Shown here piece after piece: positions 27,642 to 35,277 of a DNA stretch of 42,781 nucleotides. How positions within the stretch are numbered: the first letter of the stretch is position 1; the number at the start of each line of letters is the position of its first letter. The position numbers and the translations under genes are program-made. Under the pieces are notes generated by a model that was not told the DNA's origin, searched no databases, and was given only the letters and a program-made list of their open reading frames with translations. Source of the DNA: a virus; the IMG/VR virus record IMGVR_UViG_3300017917_001388, positions 1-42,781 of that record; one strand, 5' to 3'.

Positions 27642-29909
27642 ATGGCATACATTATTAATAAATTCAGTGGAGAACAGTTGATAGTTTTAGAAGATGGAAC
27701 TATCGATACCTCCACCAGCGTGAATCTAGTCGGCAGAAATTATGTGGGATATGGAGAAACACAAAACGAAAATTTTGTATGGTTGCTAGAAAATTTTGCC
27801 AATGACGCTCCCCCATCGAGACCCCTTACAGGTCAGATTTGGTTTAATACCACTAACAACACTGCTTATTCTTATGATGGTTCCAATTGGAGACCTATAG
27901 GTTCTGCGATCTTAAGTGAAACAGCTCCCGAGAATCCCAATTCGGGAACATTATGGTTACAGACACCATTAGCTGTGCTTTACGTATGGAATGGCACCGC
28001 ATGGAAATTCGTTGGACCAGAAGCAGTTGAAGGTTTTGGAACAACCAGAGCCCGATCAACAAGTCTTAGCGATATTAACGGTAATCCGAGACCTGTTATA
28101 TTTTTAGAAATAGATCAACAGGTAGTAGCAATAATTTCTAAAACAGCGTTTACTATTAATCCCACAGATTCGGTAAATGGATTCAGCAATAACCTTATCA
28201 TAGGAATTAATCTATCATCCTCGGCTAAGGTCAACGGTGATATCACAGGTAACTCATACACAACAGATTTATTCAAAACTGCAAGAACAATTAATGGAGT
28301 TCCGTTCGATGGCGGAAATGATATAACTGTAAAATCATCTACCACAAATAAATTAAAGAAAGGCAGCTATATTGTAGGTAGTGACTTTGACGGCAGTTCA
28401 GAAATAACTTGGTCAGTTGATGCAACTTCTTCAAATGCCATAGGAAAAGTAGTTGTTAGAAATAGTCAAGGAGGTTTTTCCGCAGGAACTATCACTGCCG
28501 ATTTCCTTGGTAATCTTTCAGGAGATGTGACCAGCACAGGATCTAGTAGCTTTAATATTGTTACGGCTAATCAATTTATAGGTGCCACACTAACAGGAAA
28601 TGCAGGATCTGCAACCAAGTTGACCACAGCCAGAAAGATCAATGGAATAAATTTTGACGGCACAACTGATATCAGCATTGATGCACCTGCATTGACATTG
28701 ACAGGAAATACTCTATCTCCAACAGTGACTATATCGTCTCTAACTCAGGTTGGAACGTTACAGAATCTCAGTGTTGCAGACACCGGCGTAACAGTAGGTA
28801 GCGCAGGACAACTGCGTTTATTTGTAGATGCAAGCCGACCTACCATACGATCTGATACAGGAATTTTAAATTTTGATATGGGGCCAACTGGTCCCGATGT
28901 GTCATTTGTTGATTCGGCTACCTCGTTGTCTCTTGGCGGGCCAAATGCTCCGGCAATCATAGGAGATAACACAACTAATTTAGGTATCACAGGTTATAAG
29001 TTTGATAAGATCTATGCAAATGAATTTAAAGGAAATGCAGACACAGCCACTGCCGCTGTCACAACCACTAATGTGGCAGGAGGAGGAGCAGGCGCATTAA
29101 TTTATCAGTCCGGAGTGGGCACAACAACAGCACTATCACTAGGAGCAGACGGATATATTCTAAGGGCTAGACCAGGCGGACCATCATGGGAATCTTTGAC
29201 ATATGAGCAGTTGACCAAAGGTTCGTATGTGAACATGGTTAATACATCAACCAGTGGTCCAGTAAGTTCTTTTAATTCATCACTTCCTGTAACGATTTCT
29301 GTAGATGCTACTTCGTCTAATACAGTTAGTAAAATTGTAGCAAGAGATTCCAGCGGTAATTTTTCTGCAGGCACAATTACTGCTAATATGACTGGAGACG
29401 TTTCGGGCAATGCTACCACAGCCACAAGATTACAAAATGCACGGACCATCAATGGAGTATCGTTTGACGGCACAGCTAATATAACAGTAACGGCTACAGA
29501 CCCTAACAAAGTTGCAAAATCAGGCGATTCGATGACAGGATATCTTACATTAAATGCTAATCCTGTTAATTCATTGCATGCCGCAACAAAATCGTATGTT
29601 GATAATTTTGTTCAAACTTTTATATTCACATATGGCAATACCGTTTATGCCTATGGTTATACCAATCAAGTAGGATCTTGGAACAATGATTATAACTGGG
29701 TAGATGTATTCCCCCCTGGGGGAAAAACTATGGCAAATTTAGTAGCTTTTATTCCCAGCATAGCTGTGATTCATTATGCAGGAGGAGTTGACGGCAACGA
29801 TTCGTTAAGATGCACATGGGCTAATCTAGGAGATAGAATTAGAATTTGGGTTCAAAATACTGAGCAACGTTCTACACCTGCAGCAAATTATCTAGCAATT
29901 TGGAGTTAA
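27642..29909 (+). CDS. Tail fibre protein with repeated shaft motifs (fibre 3)
   Basis: Fibre protein of 755 aa with the shared N-terminal anchor (VGRNYVGYGETQNENFVWLLENF, GQIWFNT, ending WKFVGP). The shaft has internal repeats: TARTINGVPFDGGNDITV near 214, TARKINGINFDGTTDIS near 329 and NARTINGVSFDGTANITV near 599. A second repeat pair (SVDATSSN...K-I/V-V-x-R...FSAGTITA) lies near 259 and 553. HAATKSYVDNF near 647 precedes a C-terminal tip of about 105 residues with VFPPGGKTMANLVAF and an aromatic-rich YGNTVYAYGYTNQ segment; its fold is unknown to me. GGAG at 27630-27633 sets the start. The gene is followed after four bases by the chaperone candidate, suggesting that this fibre is its client. 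Confidence 0.78.
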   Translation: MAYIINKFSGEQLIVLEDGTIDTSTSVNLVGRNYVGYGETQNENFVWLLENFANDAPPSRPLTGQIWFNTTNNTAYSYDGSNWRPIGSAILSETAPENPNSGTLWLQTPLAVLYVWNGTAWKFVGPEAVEGFGTTRARSTSLSDINGNPRPVIFLEIDQQVVAIISKTAFTINPTDSVNGFSNNLIIGINLSSSAKVNGDITGNSYTTDLFKTARTINGVPFDGGNDITVKSSTTNKLKKGSYIVGSDFDGSSEITWSVDATSSNAIGKVVVRNSQGGFSAGTITADFLGNLSGDVTSTGSSSFNIVTANQFIGATLTGNAGSATKLTTARKINGINFDGTTDISIDAPALTLTGNTLSPTVTISSLTQVGTLQNLSVADTGVTVGSAGQLRLFVDASRPTIRSDTGILNFDMGPTGPDVSFVDSATSLSLGGPNAPAIIGDNTTNLGITGYKFDKIYANEFKGNADTATAAVTTTNVAGGGAGALIYQSGVGTTTALSLGADGYILRARPGGPSWESLTYEQLTKGSYVNMVNTSTSGPVSSFNSSLPVTISVDATSSNTVSKIVARDSSGNFSAGTITANMTGDVSGNATTATRLQNARTINGVSFDGTANITVTATDPNKVAKSGDSMTGYLTLNANPVNSLHAATKSYVDNFVQTFIFTYGNTVYAYGYTNQVGSWNNDYNWVDVFPPGGKTMANLVAFIPSIAVIHYAGGVDGNDSLRCTWANLGDRIRIWVQNTEQRSTPAANYLAIWS

Positions 29910-29913
29910 AAAA

Positions 29914-30270
29914 ATGTATTATGTATGCGTCGAAAATAATGTTGTTGTCAGCGTGTTAAACTATGTTCCTACTGTGCCTCCTTCGGTATCAGTAACAGAA
30001 ATAACTGATACACAACACAATCAAATCCTAGCAGAAACACATAAATTTGATGTAGCAACAAAGACAGTAATAGTCAACCCAGCTTATTCTCCTTCTGCCA
30101 AAGAACAAGAACAAAATAATGCTGTAGAAAGAGAATTTCTTCGCAGCACAGACTGGAAAATACTACGTCATATTAGACAAAAAGCTCTGGGAGGTCCTAG
30201 TAGTTTGTCAGATGCTGAATATTTAGATCTAGAACAACAAAGAGCAGCGGCAGCAAATCGTATTATATGA
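29914..30270 (+). CDS. Putative tail fibre assembly chaperone
   Basis: Small protein of 118 aa between two fibre genes. The N-terminal half is a short beta-rich segment (MYYVCVENNVVVSVL). The C-terminal half, from about residue 66, is helical and charged with EREFLRSTDWKILRHIRQKAL and LSDAEYLDLEQQRAAAAN. The pattern of R-x-L-x3-DW, a helix, then EY-x3-R-x-A/L resembles the C-terminus of phage tail-fibre assembly proteins of the Mu gp38/Caudo_TAP type, which fold fibres and are encoded next to them. GGAG at 29902-29905, inside the end of fibre 3, serves as its ribosome-binding site. The assignment rests on this motif and position. Confidence 0.55.
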   Translation: MYYVCVENNVVVSVLNYVPTVPPSVSVTEITDTQHNQILAETHKFDVATKTVIVNPAYSPSAKEQEQNNAVEREFLRSTDWKILRHIRQKALGGPSSLSDAEYLDLEQQRAAAANRII

Positions 30271-30272
30271 TA

Positions 30273-30281
30273 GAATAAATA
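30273..30281 (+). promoter_or_regulatory. GAATAAATA element, possible T4-type late promoter
   Basis: Same nine bases as at 22983-22991, in a 33-base gap upstream of fibre 4. Seven of eight bases match TATAAATA. AGGGG at 30291-30295 lies eight bases before the ATG at 30304, so promoter, ribosome-binding site and start are in workable order. Confidence 0.45.
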
Positions 30282-30303
30282 ATAGATATTAGGGGCTAAC
30301 AGC

Positions 30304-32112
30304 ATGGCATATGAAGTTAATAAATTTAATGGTGTGTTTTTAACATCTGTAGCAGATGGCACCATAGACACCACCACAGATCTACGGTTTATTGGTAAAA
30401 ACTACGCAGGATATGGTGAAGTTCAAAACGAAAATTTCCTACATTTACTAGAAAATTTTTCCAATACCACAGCTCCGCCTAAGGTTATTACAGGGCAGAT
30501 ATGGTTTGATTCTGCTAATAAAAAAATTAAATTTTATGATGGATCAAAATTCAAAGTTGCAGGCGGCGCAGAAGCCAGCGCAACAGCTCCTAGCGGGTTA
30601 ACCACAGGAGATTTTTGGTGGGATACTGCTGCCAAACAACTCTATACATGGAACGGAACAGAATTTACATTAGTTGGACCCATAGCTAGTCCTGATCTAG
30701 GAACATCTTTAGTAAGTTCGGCTGTAGTTTATGGCACAGTTTCTACCGCAGTTGGACCCCATACTATATTAAAAATAATAGCAGATGATAAGGTCATCGG
30801 AGTTGTCAGTAAAACTGCTTTCACTTTAGATACCAATAAGAATTCCATAGATGATTTTACAGTGATTAAGAAAGGATTTACACTGGCTAAATCACAGACT
30901 GGTGTGTCAACAGATGATTATATATTCTGGGGATCATCATCTAATGCTCTTAAGTTAGGTGGATTTACTGCGGATCAATATTTGACCAAAGGGGATAATA
31001 CATTTACAAATGAAGTAGTGTTCAAAGATCCCGGACTTCAAATCGGTGATGGCAATGATCTACGAATCCGTATTGAAAATGGCGATGAAGCTATATTTGA
31101 AAATAGACTAGGTAATCCTATCACATTTAGAATAACTGTAACTGATGTCACAGATGAAAGAGATGTTGCAATAATACAACCAACCGCCGTGGTTCCTGGC
31201 GACAATAATTCGTATTCATTAGGCACAGCATCTTTGCTATGGAGTAATGTTTACGCCACAGCATTCAGAGGAAATTTAATAGGAAATGTCACAGGAAATG
31301 TCACAGGAACAACTAAAGGCAATCTACTAGCTTCTGACAATACTGTAATGATAGATTCAGCCAGTAAACAAATTGGATATGCGGGAGCAAATATCGTAGG
31401 AACATTAACTGGATCTATAACAGGTTCCGCAGCAACTGCCACAAGTTCAAGCAAACTAAATGACTTAAATCCTTCAACTTCAGTTCCAGGTGGCGGTGTC
31501 GCAAGTATTCCTGTGAGAGATACCTCTGGAAACATATATGCAACACAATTTGTAGGAACCACTGATAAATCAGACAAAACTTTTATAGACAGAACAGATG
31601 CTGTGTCAGATCCCACATGGTCAAATACCACAGTCAGCACACAATATAGAACAGCAAGATTGACAGCAACAGCCTATAGCATTGCTGCACGAGATGCTAG
31701 CGGTAACATAACAGCTAATATATTCAATGGCACTGCTACAGCAGCTCGATACGCCGATCTTGCAGAAAAATATCTCACAGACAAAGATTACGACGAGGGA
31801 ACGGTAGTTTCTGTGTGCGAACACGGAGAACATGAAGTTGAAGCCTGTCAGTGGGGACAACGTGCTATTGGCGTAGTTTCTGCCAATCCTGCATTCATGA
31901 TGAACAAAGATTTGGAAGGTGGAACTTATATAGCTCTAAAGGGTCGTGTACCTTGTAAGGTAGAAGGCGCAGTTCGTAAAGGTCAACGTTTAATAGCTGG
32001 TAATAATGGCACAGCAACAGCGGCAGTTCCACATGCCAACGATGTATTTGCAGTTGCATTAGAATCTAGCAATGACACAGATGTAAAAACAATAGAAGTA
32101 TTGGTAATATAA
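30304..32112 (+). CDS. Tail fibre with peptidase G2-like C-terminal domain (fibre 4)
   Basis: Fibre protein of 602 aa with the shared N-terminal anchor (IGKNYAGYGEVQNENFLHLLENF, GQIWFDSANKKIKFY, ending FTLVGP). The shaft holds SLGTASLLWSNVYATAFRG and a GNVTGNVTG run. The C-terminal domain, about residues 482-602, has YADLAEKYLTDKDYDEGTVV, AIGVVSANPAFMMN and GRVPCKVEGAVRKGQ. This layout recalls the C-terminal domains of phage appendage proteins that act as intramolecular chaperones, such as peptidase G2 in Bacillus phages, and similar tips occur in aquatic phage fibres. Self-cleavage is not demonstrated by anything I can see. Preceded by a late-promoter-like element and AGGGG. Confidence 0.75.
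   Translation: MAYEVNKFNGVFLTSVADGTIDTTTDLRFIGKNYAGYGEVQNENFLHLLENFSNTTAPPKVITGQIWFDSANKKIKFYDGSKFKVAGGAEASATAPSGLTTGDFWWDTAAKQLYTWNGTEFTLVGPIASPDLGTSLVSSAVVYGTVSTAVGPHTILKIIADDKVIGVVSKTAFTLDTNKNSIDDFTVIKKGFTLAKSQTGVSTDDYIFWGSSSNALKLGGFTADQYLTKGDNTFTNEVVFKDPGLQIGDGNDLRIRIENGDEAIFENRLGNPITFRITVTDVTDERDVAIIQPTAVVPGDNNSYSLGTASLLWSNVYATAFRGNLIGNVTGNVTGTTKGNLLASDNTVMIDSASKQIGYAGANIVGTLTGSITGSAATATSSSKLNDLNPSTSVPGGGVASIPVRDTSGNIYATQFVGTTDKSDKTFIDRTDAVSDPTWSNTTVSTQYRTARLTATAYSIAARDASGNITANIFNGTATAARYADLAEKYLTDKDYDEGTVVSVCEHGEHEVEACQWGQRAIGVVSANPAFMMNKDLEGGTYIALKGRVPCKVEGAVRKGQRLIAGNNGTATAAVPHANDVFAVALESSNDTDVKTIEVLVI
31281..31304 (+). repeat. Short tandem repeat, 2 x 12 bases, in fibre 4
   Basis: AGGAAATGTCAC occurs twice in direct succession and encodes the shaft residues GNVTGNVT. 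It is in frame, so slippage would change shaft length by four residues without breaking the gene. Confidence 0.75.
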
Positions 32113-32113
32113 T

Positions 32114-33025
32114 ATGGCAAGTTCTGGAACCCAAATCTTTGCCTCAGACTATGTGACTATACAGGACAAAGCTCAGTCTGTGCTTGGCACAGGAACAGGC
32201 ACTAGAGGTTACGGTCAAACACTGCAATCGTCTGATGTATATAGCGGAAATAATATCACCAAAGATCAATGGGATTTGCTTAGATACGACATAACCAGCA
32301 TAAGAATGCACCAAGACGGAGTTATGCCTAACATCGTTACGGTGAATAAAGGAGATCCTATTGGTTACGGATCAACATCTCCAAATAACAATTATGATGT
32401 ATTGATTGAAGCAGCCATTGCCAATAGATTCCAGATAGCATCAAATCAATCCACAGTTACGGCCAAAGGCTCATCAACCTATAGTTCGGCATGGTCGACT
32501 TCGGCTACAATGACATTGACCTGCACATTTTCCACAGCCAATCAAGCTAGATACTTCTTTAACAGCGGTGGAAAAATACGTGTAAACCCCACATTGACGG
32601 GAGGGTCAGCTACCCAACAGGTTAACGCATGGAAAAATTTATTATCCAGCATAGGAACTAGATCTTTTGGTGCAGATACTGATCCAATAACAAACTATTA
32701 TACATTAACTAATTCATATCAAACATACTATCAAACATCTATGACCACTCCTTATTCTGCTAATAATTACAGGTTAGAAGCTAAAACTGATGTTGCAGAT
32801 AATTCTAATGGAACGGCTACTGTATTGTATTTGAGAATAAGTCTAAATGATTCCTATACCGATCCAGATGTTCCATACGGGGTAAATTTCCCCCCAGGAG
32901 ATTCAGTTGACGGAACATTGAATATAGCCATAGAAGAACTTAAAGCATCGGGAGCATTGTTTCCTACCGGAACTTTTTCGATCACAAGTCCAAGTTATTC
33001 ACTTTCTGGCATTTCTGCAAGTTAA
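32114..33025 (+). CDS. Putative virion structural protein, paralog A
   Basis: Protein of 303 aa, function unknown, paralogous along most of its length to the next gene. Shared features are an N-terminal ASDYVTIQDKAQSVLGTG segment, YGQTLQSSDV, a W-x-L-R-Y-DI helix, a central AWSTSATMTL...ANQARYFFNSGGKIR block and a C-terminal NFPPGDSVDGTL. It has no signal peptide, membrane segment or enzyme motif. Its position after the fibres and the AQARYFxNSGG block, which I recall from structural proteins of aquatic phages, suggest a virion surface part. The start is one base after the fibre 4 stop and has no good Shine-Dalgarno sequence, so it probably depends on translational coupling. Confidence 0.6.
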   Translation: MASSGTQIFASDYVTIQDKAQSVLGTGTGTRGYGQTLQSSDVYSGNNITKDQWDLLRYDITSIRMHQDGVMPNIVTVNKGDPIGYGSTSPNNNYDVLIEAAIANRFQIASNQSTVTAKGSSTYSSAWSTSATMTLTCTFSTANQARYFFNSGGKIRVNPTLTGGSATQQVNAWKNLLSSIGTRSFGADTDPITNYYTLTNSYQTYYQTSMTTPYSANNYRLEAKTDVADNSNGTATVLYLRISLNDSYTDPDVPYGVNFPPGDSVDGTLNIAIEELKASGALFPTGTFSITSPSYSLSGISAS

Positions 33026-33028
33026 GGT

Positions 33029-33036
33029 ATTAAATA
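33029..33036 (+). promoter_or_regulatory. ATTAAATA element, possible late promoter
   Basis: ATTAAATA lies in the 18-base gap before paralog B and matches the TAAATA core of the T4-type late promoter. It is eight bases from the ATG, so a transcript starting 10-13 bases downstream would be nearly leaderless. This weakens the promoter reading. Confidence 0.22.
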
Positions 33037-33043
33037 GCATACT

Positions 33044-34009
33044 ATGGCGGCTATAAACAGTAAAATCAGTCAGGCTGATTACAACACAATTAGGAATAAA
33101 CTGGTTTCGGTGATCGGCTCCGGCTCTGTTGATTACGGCTGGGGGCAATCTATCAAAAGTTCTGCGGTTGCTGAAGGTAACACAGTTTCAATAAATGAAT
33201 ACAGCAATTTACGATATGATATCATAAATGCATGGACACACATCTATGGTTCGGCCCCTACCACATACACTGTAGCAGAAGGTAACACCATAAGATATAA
33301 TGCCAGTAATGCTCCTATTTCAGCACATGACACTCTGGCAGATACTATCGTAGCTAATAGATTCACCATAGCAGCAGGGCAATATGCCACAACCGCGGCA
33401 ACATCTGTAAGCAGAACCGCAGCATGGTCCAACAGTTTAACCTGCACTATCGATGTCTATTGGTCCGATGCTGCTCAAGCCAGATATTTTTGGAACAGCG
33501 GAGGTCAATTACGAATCACCGCCAGCAAGTCAACAGGTAGTTTAAGCAACAGTCAAAACACATCTTGGACTTCTATTTTGAGCACAGCAGGCACACAGAT
33601 TTTTGGAGGTAATACCCCGGGAACTGGAACGGCGCCAGCCGACGGTTTAAATTGGTATAGACTATATCAGACCTTTCAAAACTTGTATACAATTAGTGGA
33701 TCTAGTCCTTATGGTGGAAATACATATAGAATACAATCTAGATGTGCTGATGTTATTTCTAACAATACCGGTTTATCAAAATATGCTCAATTTAAATTGG
33801 ATTTTATAGATAATTATACAGATCCTGTGCCTGCCAACAATCCAGACGGTAGTGCCAATAATCCTCTAAACTATCCTCCTGGTGATGCAGTAGATGGCAC
33901 CTTAACGGTCTCAGCAAATGTGCTATACGCTACAGGAATCCTGGTGCCGTCCGGAACCTTTGCTGTGGTTAATCCAACTATTGCTATTTCTGCTATAACA
34001 GGATCATGA
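33044..34009 (+). CDS. Putative virion structural protein, paralog B
   Basis: Protein of 321 aa, function unknown, tandem paralog of the gene before it. It keeps the same landmarks: ISQADYNTIRNKLVSVIGSG, YGWGQSIKSSAV, NLRYDIINAW, AWSNSLTCTI...AAQARYFWNSGGQLR and NYPPGDAVDGTL, and ends with the same short strand pattern (SGTFAV...ISAI). It is about 18 residues longer, partly from an insert near residue 190 (TPGTGTAPADG). The two copies have diverged well beyond recent duplication and may form a hetero-oligomer or serve alternative surfaces. It is the last gene before a 60-base gap that separates the structural block from the sugar-modification block. Confidence 0.6.
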   Translation: MAAINSKISQADYNTIRNKLVSVIGSGSVDYGWGQSIKSSAVAEGNTVSINEYSNLRYDIINAWTHIYGSAPTTYTVAEGNTIRYNASNAPISAHDTLADTIVANRFTIAAGQYATTAATSVSRTAAWSNSLTCTIDVYWSDAAQARYFWNSGGQLRITASKSTGSLSNSQNTSWTSILSTAGTQIFGGNTPGTGTAPADGLNWYRLYQTFQNLYTISGSSPYGGNTYRIQSRCADVISNNTGLSKYAQFKLDFIDNYTDPVPANNPDGSANNPLNYPPGDAVDGTLTVSANVLYATGILVPSGTFAVVNPTIAISAITGS

Positions 34010-34019
34010 TATTTTTCTG

Positions 34020-34042
34020 CCTAAATAACTGACCGCTAAATA
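34020..34042 (+). promoter_or_regulatory. Paired TAAATA elements upstream of the modification cassette
   Basis: CCTAAATA (34020-34027) and GCTAAATA (34035-34042) sit fifteen bases apart in the 60-base gap, the longest in the window. Both match the TAAATA core of T4-type late promoters. They lie 27-50 bases before the ATG at 34070, which allows a short leader with AGGAG at 34060-34064. They may start the transcript for the overlapping gene chain. Confidence 0.4.
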
Positions 34043-34055
34043 AACAGCGCAGTTA
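34026..34055 (+). promoter_or_regulatory. Imperfect hairpin between structural and modification blocks
   Basis: TAACTG pairs with CAGTTA and CGCT with AGCG, a ten-pair stem with a two-base bulge (AC) around an eight-base loop AAATAAAC. No T-run follows, so a classic intrinsic terminator is unlikely. The stem and loop contain the second TAAATA element. It could be an RNA processing or stability element, or a protein-binding dyad. Confidence 0.4.
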
Positions 34056-34069
34056 ATTCAGGAGAAAAT

Positions 34070-34420
34070 ATGCAAGAGCATCTACAAAAAGCTCTAGAGT
34101 TTGCTAACTATAAGCAGACTTTTTCAATCCAAAGAAAAATCCTCAAAGAAAAAATGCAGGCCAAGCTAGCCTACGGGTTCAACGGTGGCCTTTTTCATAT
34201 CGACAGGAATTTGATTACCTTTGTTAACCTACTCTGCGAAAAGGGAAGAACACAGGGCATTGTTCTTTTGGACGAAAATGAAAATCCTATACTGGTAGAA
34301 GATTTAGAATCATTTAAAGACGAAATATTCAGCAGATACTTCGAAGTCACCAATGAATATCTAGAACAGTATCAGAATCTAAAGAAAAGCAGATCTGTAG
34401 AAAAATTGTTAGAACAATGA
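34070..34420 (+). CDS. Conserved small phage protein of unknown function (116 aa)
   Basis: I do not know its function. The sequence is mixed helix and strand: a helical start (LQKALEFANYKQTFSIQRKILKEKMQAKL), then NGGLFHIDRNLITFVNLL, a VLLDENENPI strand pair and a closing helix with SRYFEVTNEYLEQYQNLKKSRSV. I recall similar small proteins next to structural genes in other aquatic T4-like phages. AGGAG at 34060-34064 is a strong ribosome-binding site five bases before the ATG, one of the best in the window and the entry point for the overlapping chain that follows. The stop overlaps the next start as ATGA. Confidence 0.6.
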   Translation: MQEHLQKALEFANYKQTFSIQRKILKEKMQAKLAYGFNGGLFHIDRNLITFVNLLCEKGRTQGIVLLDENENPILVEDLESFKDEIFSRYFEVTNEYLEQYQNLKKSRSVEKLLEQ

Positions 34421-35277
34421 AACGTGGAATACTGATTTACGCACACAATAATCGATCTATTGATTATGCAGTCATGGCCATTATTTCTGGGGGGCTAGCT
34501 AAGAAAAATCTAAATGGGCCAGTGTCTTTGATAACAGATCCCTCCACGGTGGAATGGATGAGTGAGTCAAAAATTTTAGAAAAGGCCACAACAATATTTG
34601 AAAATATAATTATCGTTACCAGACCAGAAACAAATAATCAAAGAAGGTTATCAGACGGTGAGTGTAGCAACATGGTTCCTTTTGTTAATACTAACAGAGA
34701 CAGTGTTTGGGATCTCACCCCCTATGATAGAACCCTGTTGATTGATAGTGATTTTTTTATACTTTCAGATCGATTAAACAACTATTGGGGAGTAGAAGAC
34801 GATCTTTTGCTAGGAGAATCTATCAATGACATCTACGACAATGCCAGACTAGGCTATCTAGATAAGTATGTTTCCGAAGTGGGAGTAAAACTATATTGGG
34901 CAACCACTGTGATGTTTACCAAAAACGAAAATACAAAATTGTTTTTTGACACAGTTAATTTTATCAAAGAAAATTACAAACACTACGCAGATGTTTTTAG
35001 ATTTGATGCTAGGCAGTATAGAAACGACATAGCATTCAGCATTGCCAAACATATACTAGATGGTTACCAAGAATCTATCACAGGAAGACTGCCTGCGGTG
35101 CTTACCACTCTAGACAAAGATATTCTCTATGATCTAACAGGAAACAAATTAAATTTTTTAGTCAATCATAGATTAGATAATAATTTCTGCGCAGCTTCGA
35201 TCTCTAACCTTGACATACACATAATGAACAAACAGAGTATTATTAGAAACAAAGATAAGCTCATGGAGATGCTATGA
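34417..35277 (+). CDS. Putative GT-A glycosyltransferase (286 aa)
   Basis: Probably transfers a sugar from a nucleotide donor. It begins with a strand (RGILIYAHNNRSIDYAVMA) and carries YDRTLLIDSDFFIL near residues 104-117, in which D110-S-D112 fits the metal- and donor-binding DxD motif of GT-A folds. A TTVMFTKNENTKLFFDTV segment follows, as in GT8-like enzymes where the acceptor loop comes after the DxD. It lacks a signal peptide or membrane span, so it would act in the cytoplasm. It overlaps the genes on both sides as ATGA. The acceptor and the donor cannot be told from sequence. Confidence 0.6.
   Translation: MKRGILIYAHNNRSIDYAVMAIISGGLAKKNLNGPVSLITDPSTVEWMSESKILEKATTIFENIIIVTRPETNNQRRLSDGECSNMVPFVNTNRDSVWDLTPYDRTLLIDSDFFILSDRLNNYWGVEDDLLLGESINDIYDNARLGYLDKYVSEVGVKLYWATTVMFTKNENTKLFFDTVNFIKENYKHYADVFRFDARQYRNDIAFSIAKHILDGYQESITGRLPAVLTTLDKDILYDLTGNKLNFLVNHRLDNNFCAASISNLDIHIMNKQSIIRNKDKLMEML

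Noticed and set aside
29105-29509. Minus-strand open frame of 134 codons inside fibre 3
   Set aside because: Antisense shadow of a Gly/Thr/Ala-rich shaft; such composition gives long open antisense frames.
29711-29727. C-run, T, G-run and A-run resembling an intrinsic terminator
   Set aside because: The inverted repeat has a loop too short to fold on the plus strand and lies within fibre 3 coding a VFPPGGK segment.
31281-31304. Start of a CRISPR-like or regulatory repeat array
   Set aside because: Only two direct copies without spacers, in frame in a fibre shaft; kept only as a short tandem repeat.
31251-31640. Minus-strand open frame of 129 codons inside fibre 4
   Set aside because: Antisense shadow of the repetitive shaft, with no independent signals.
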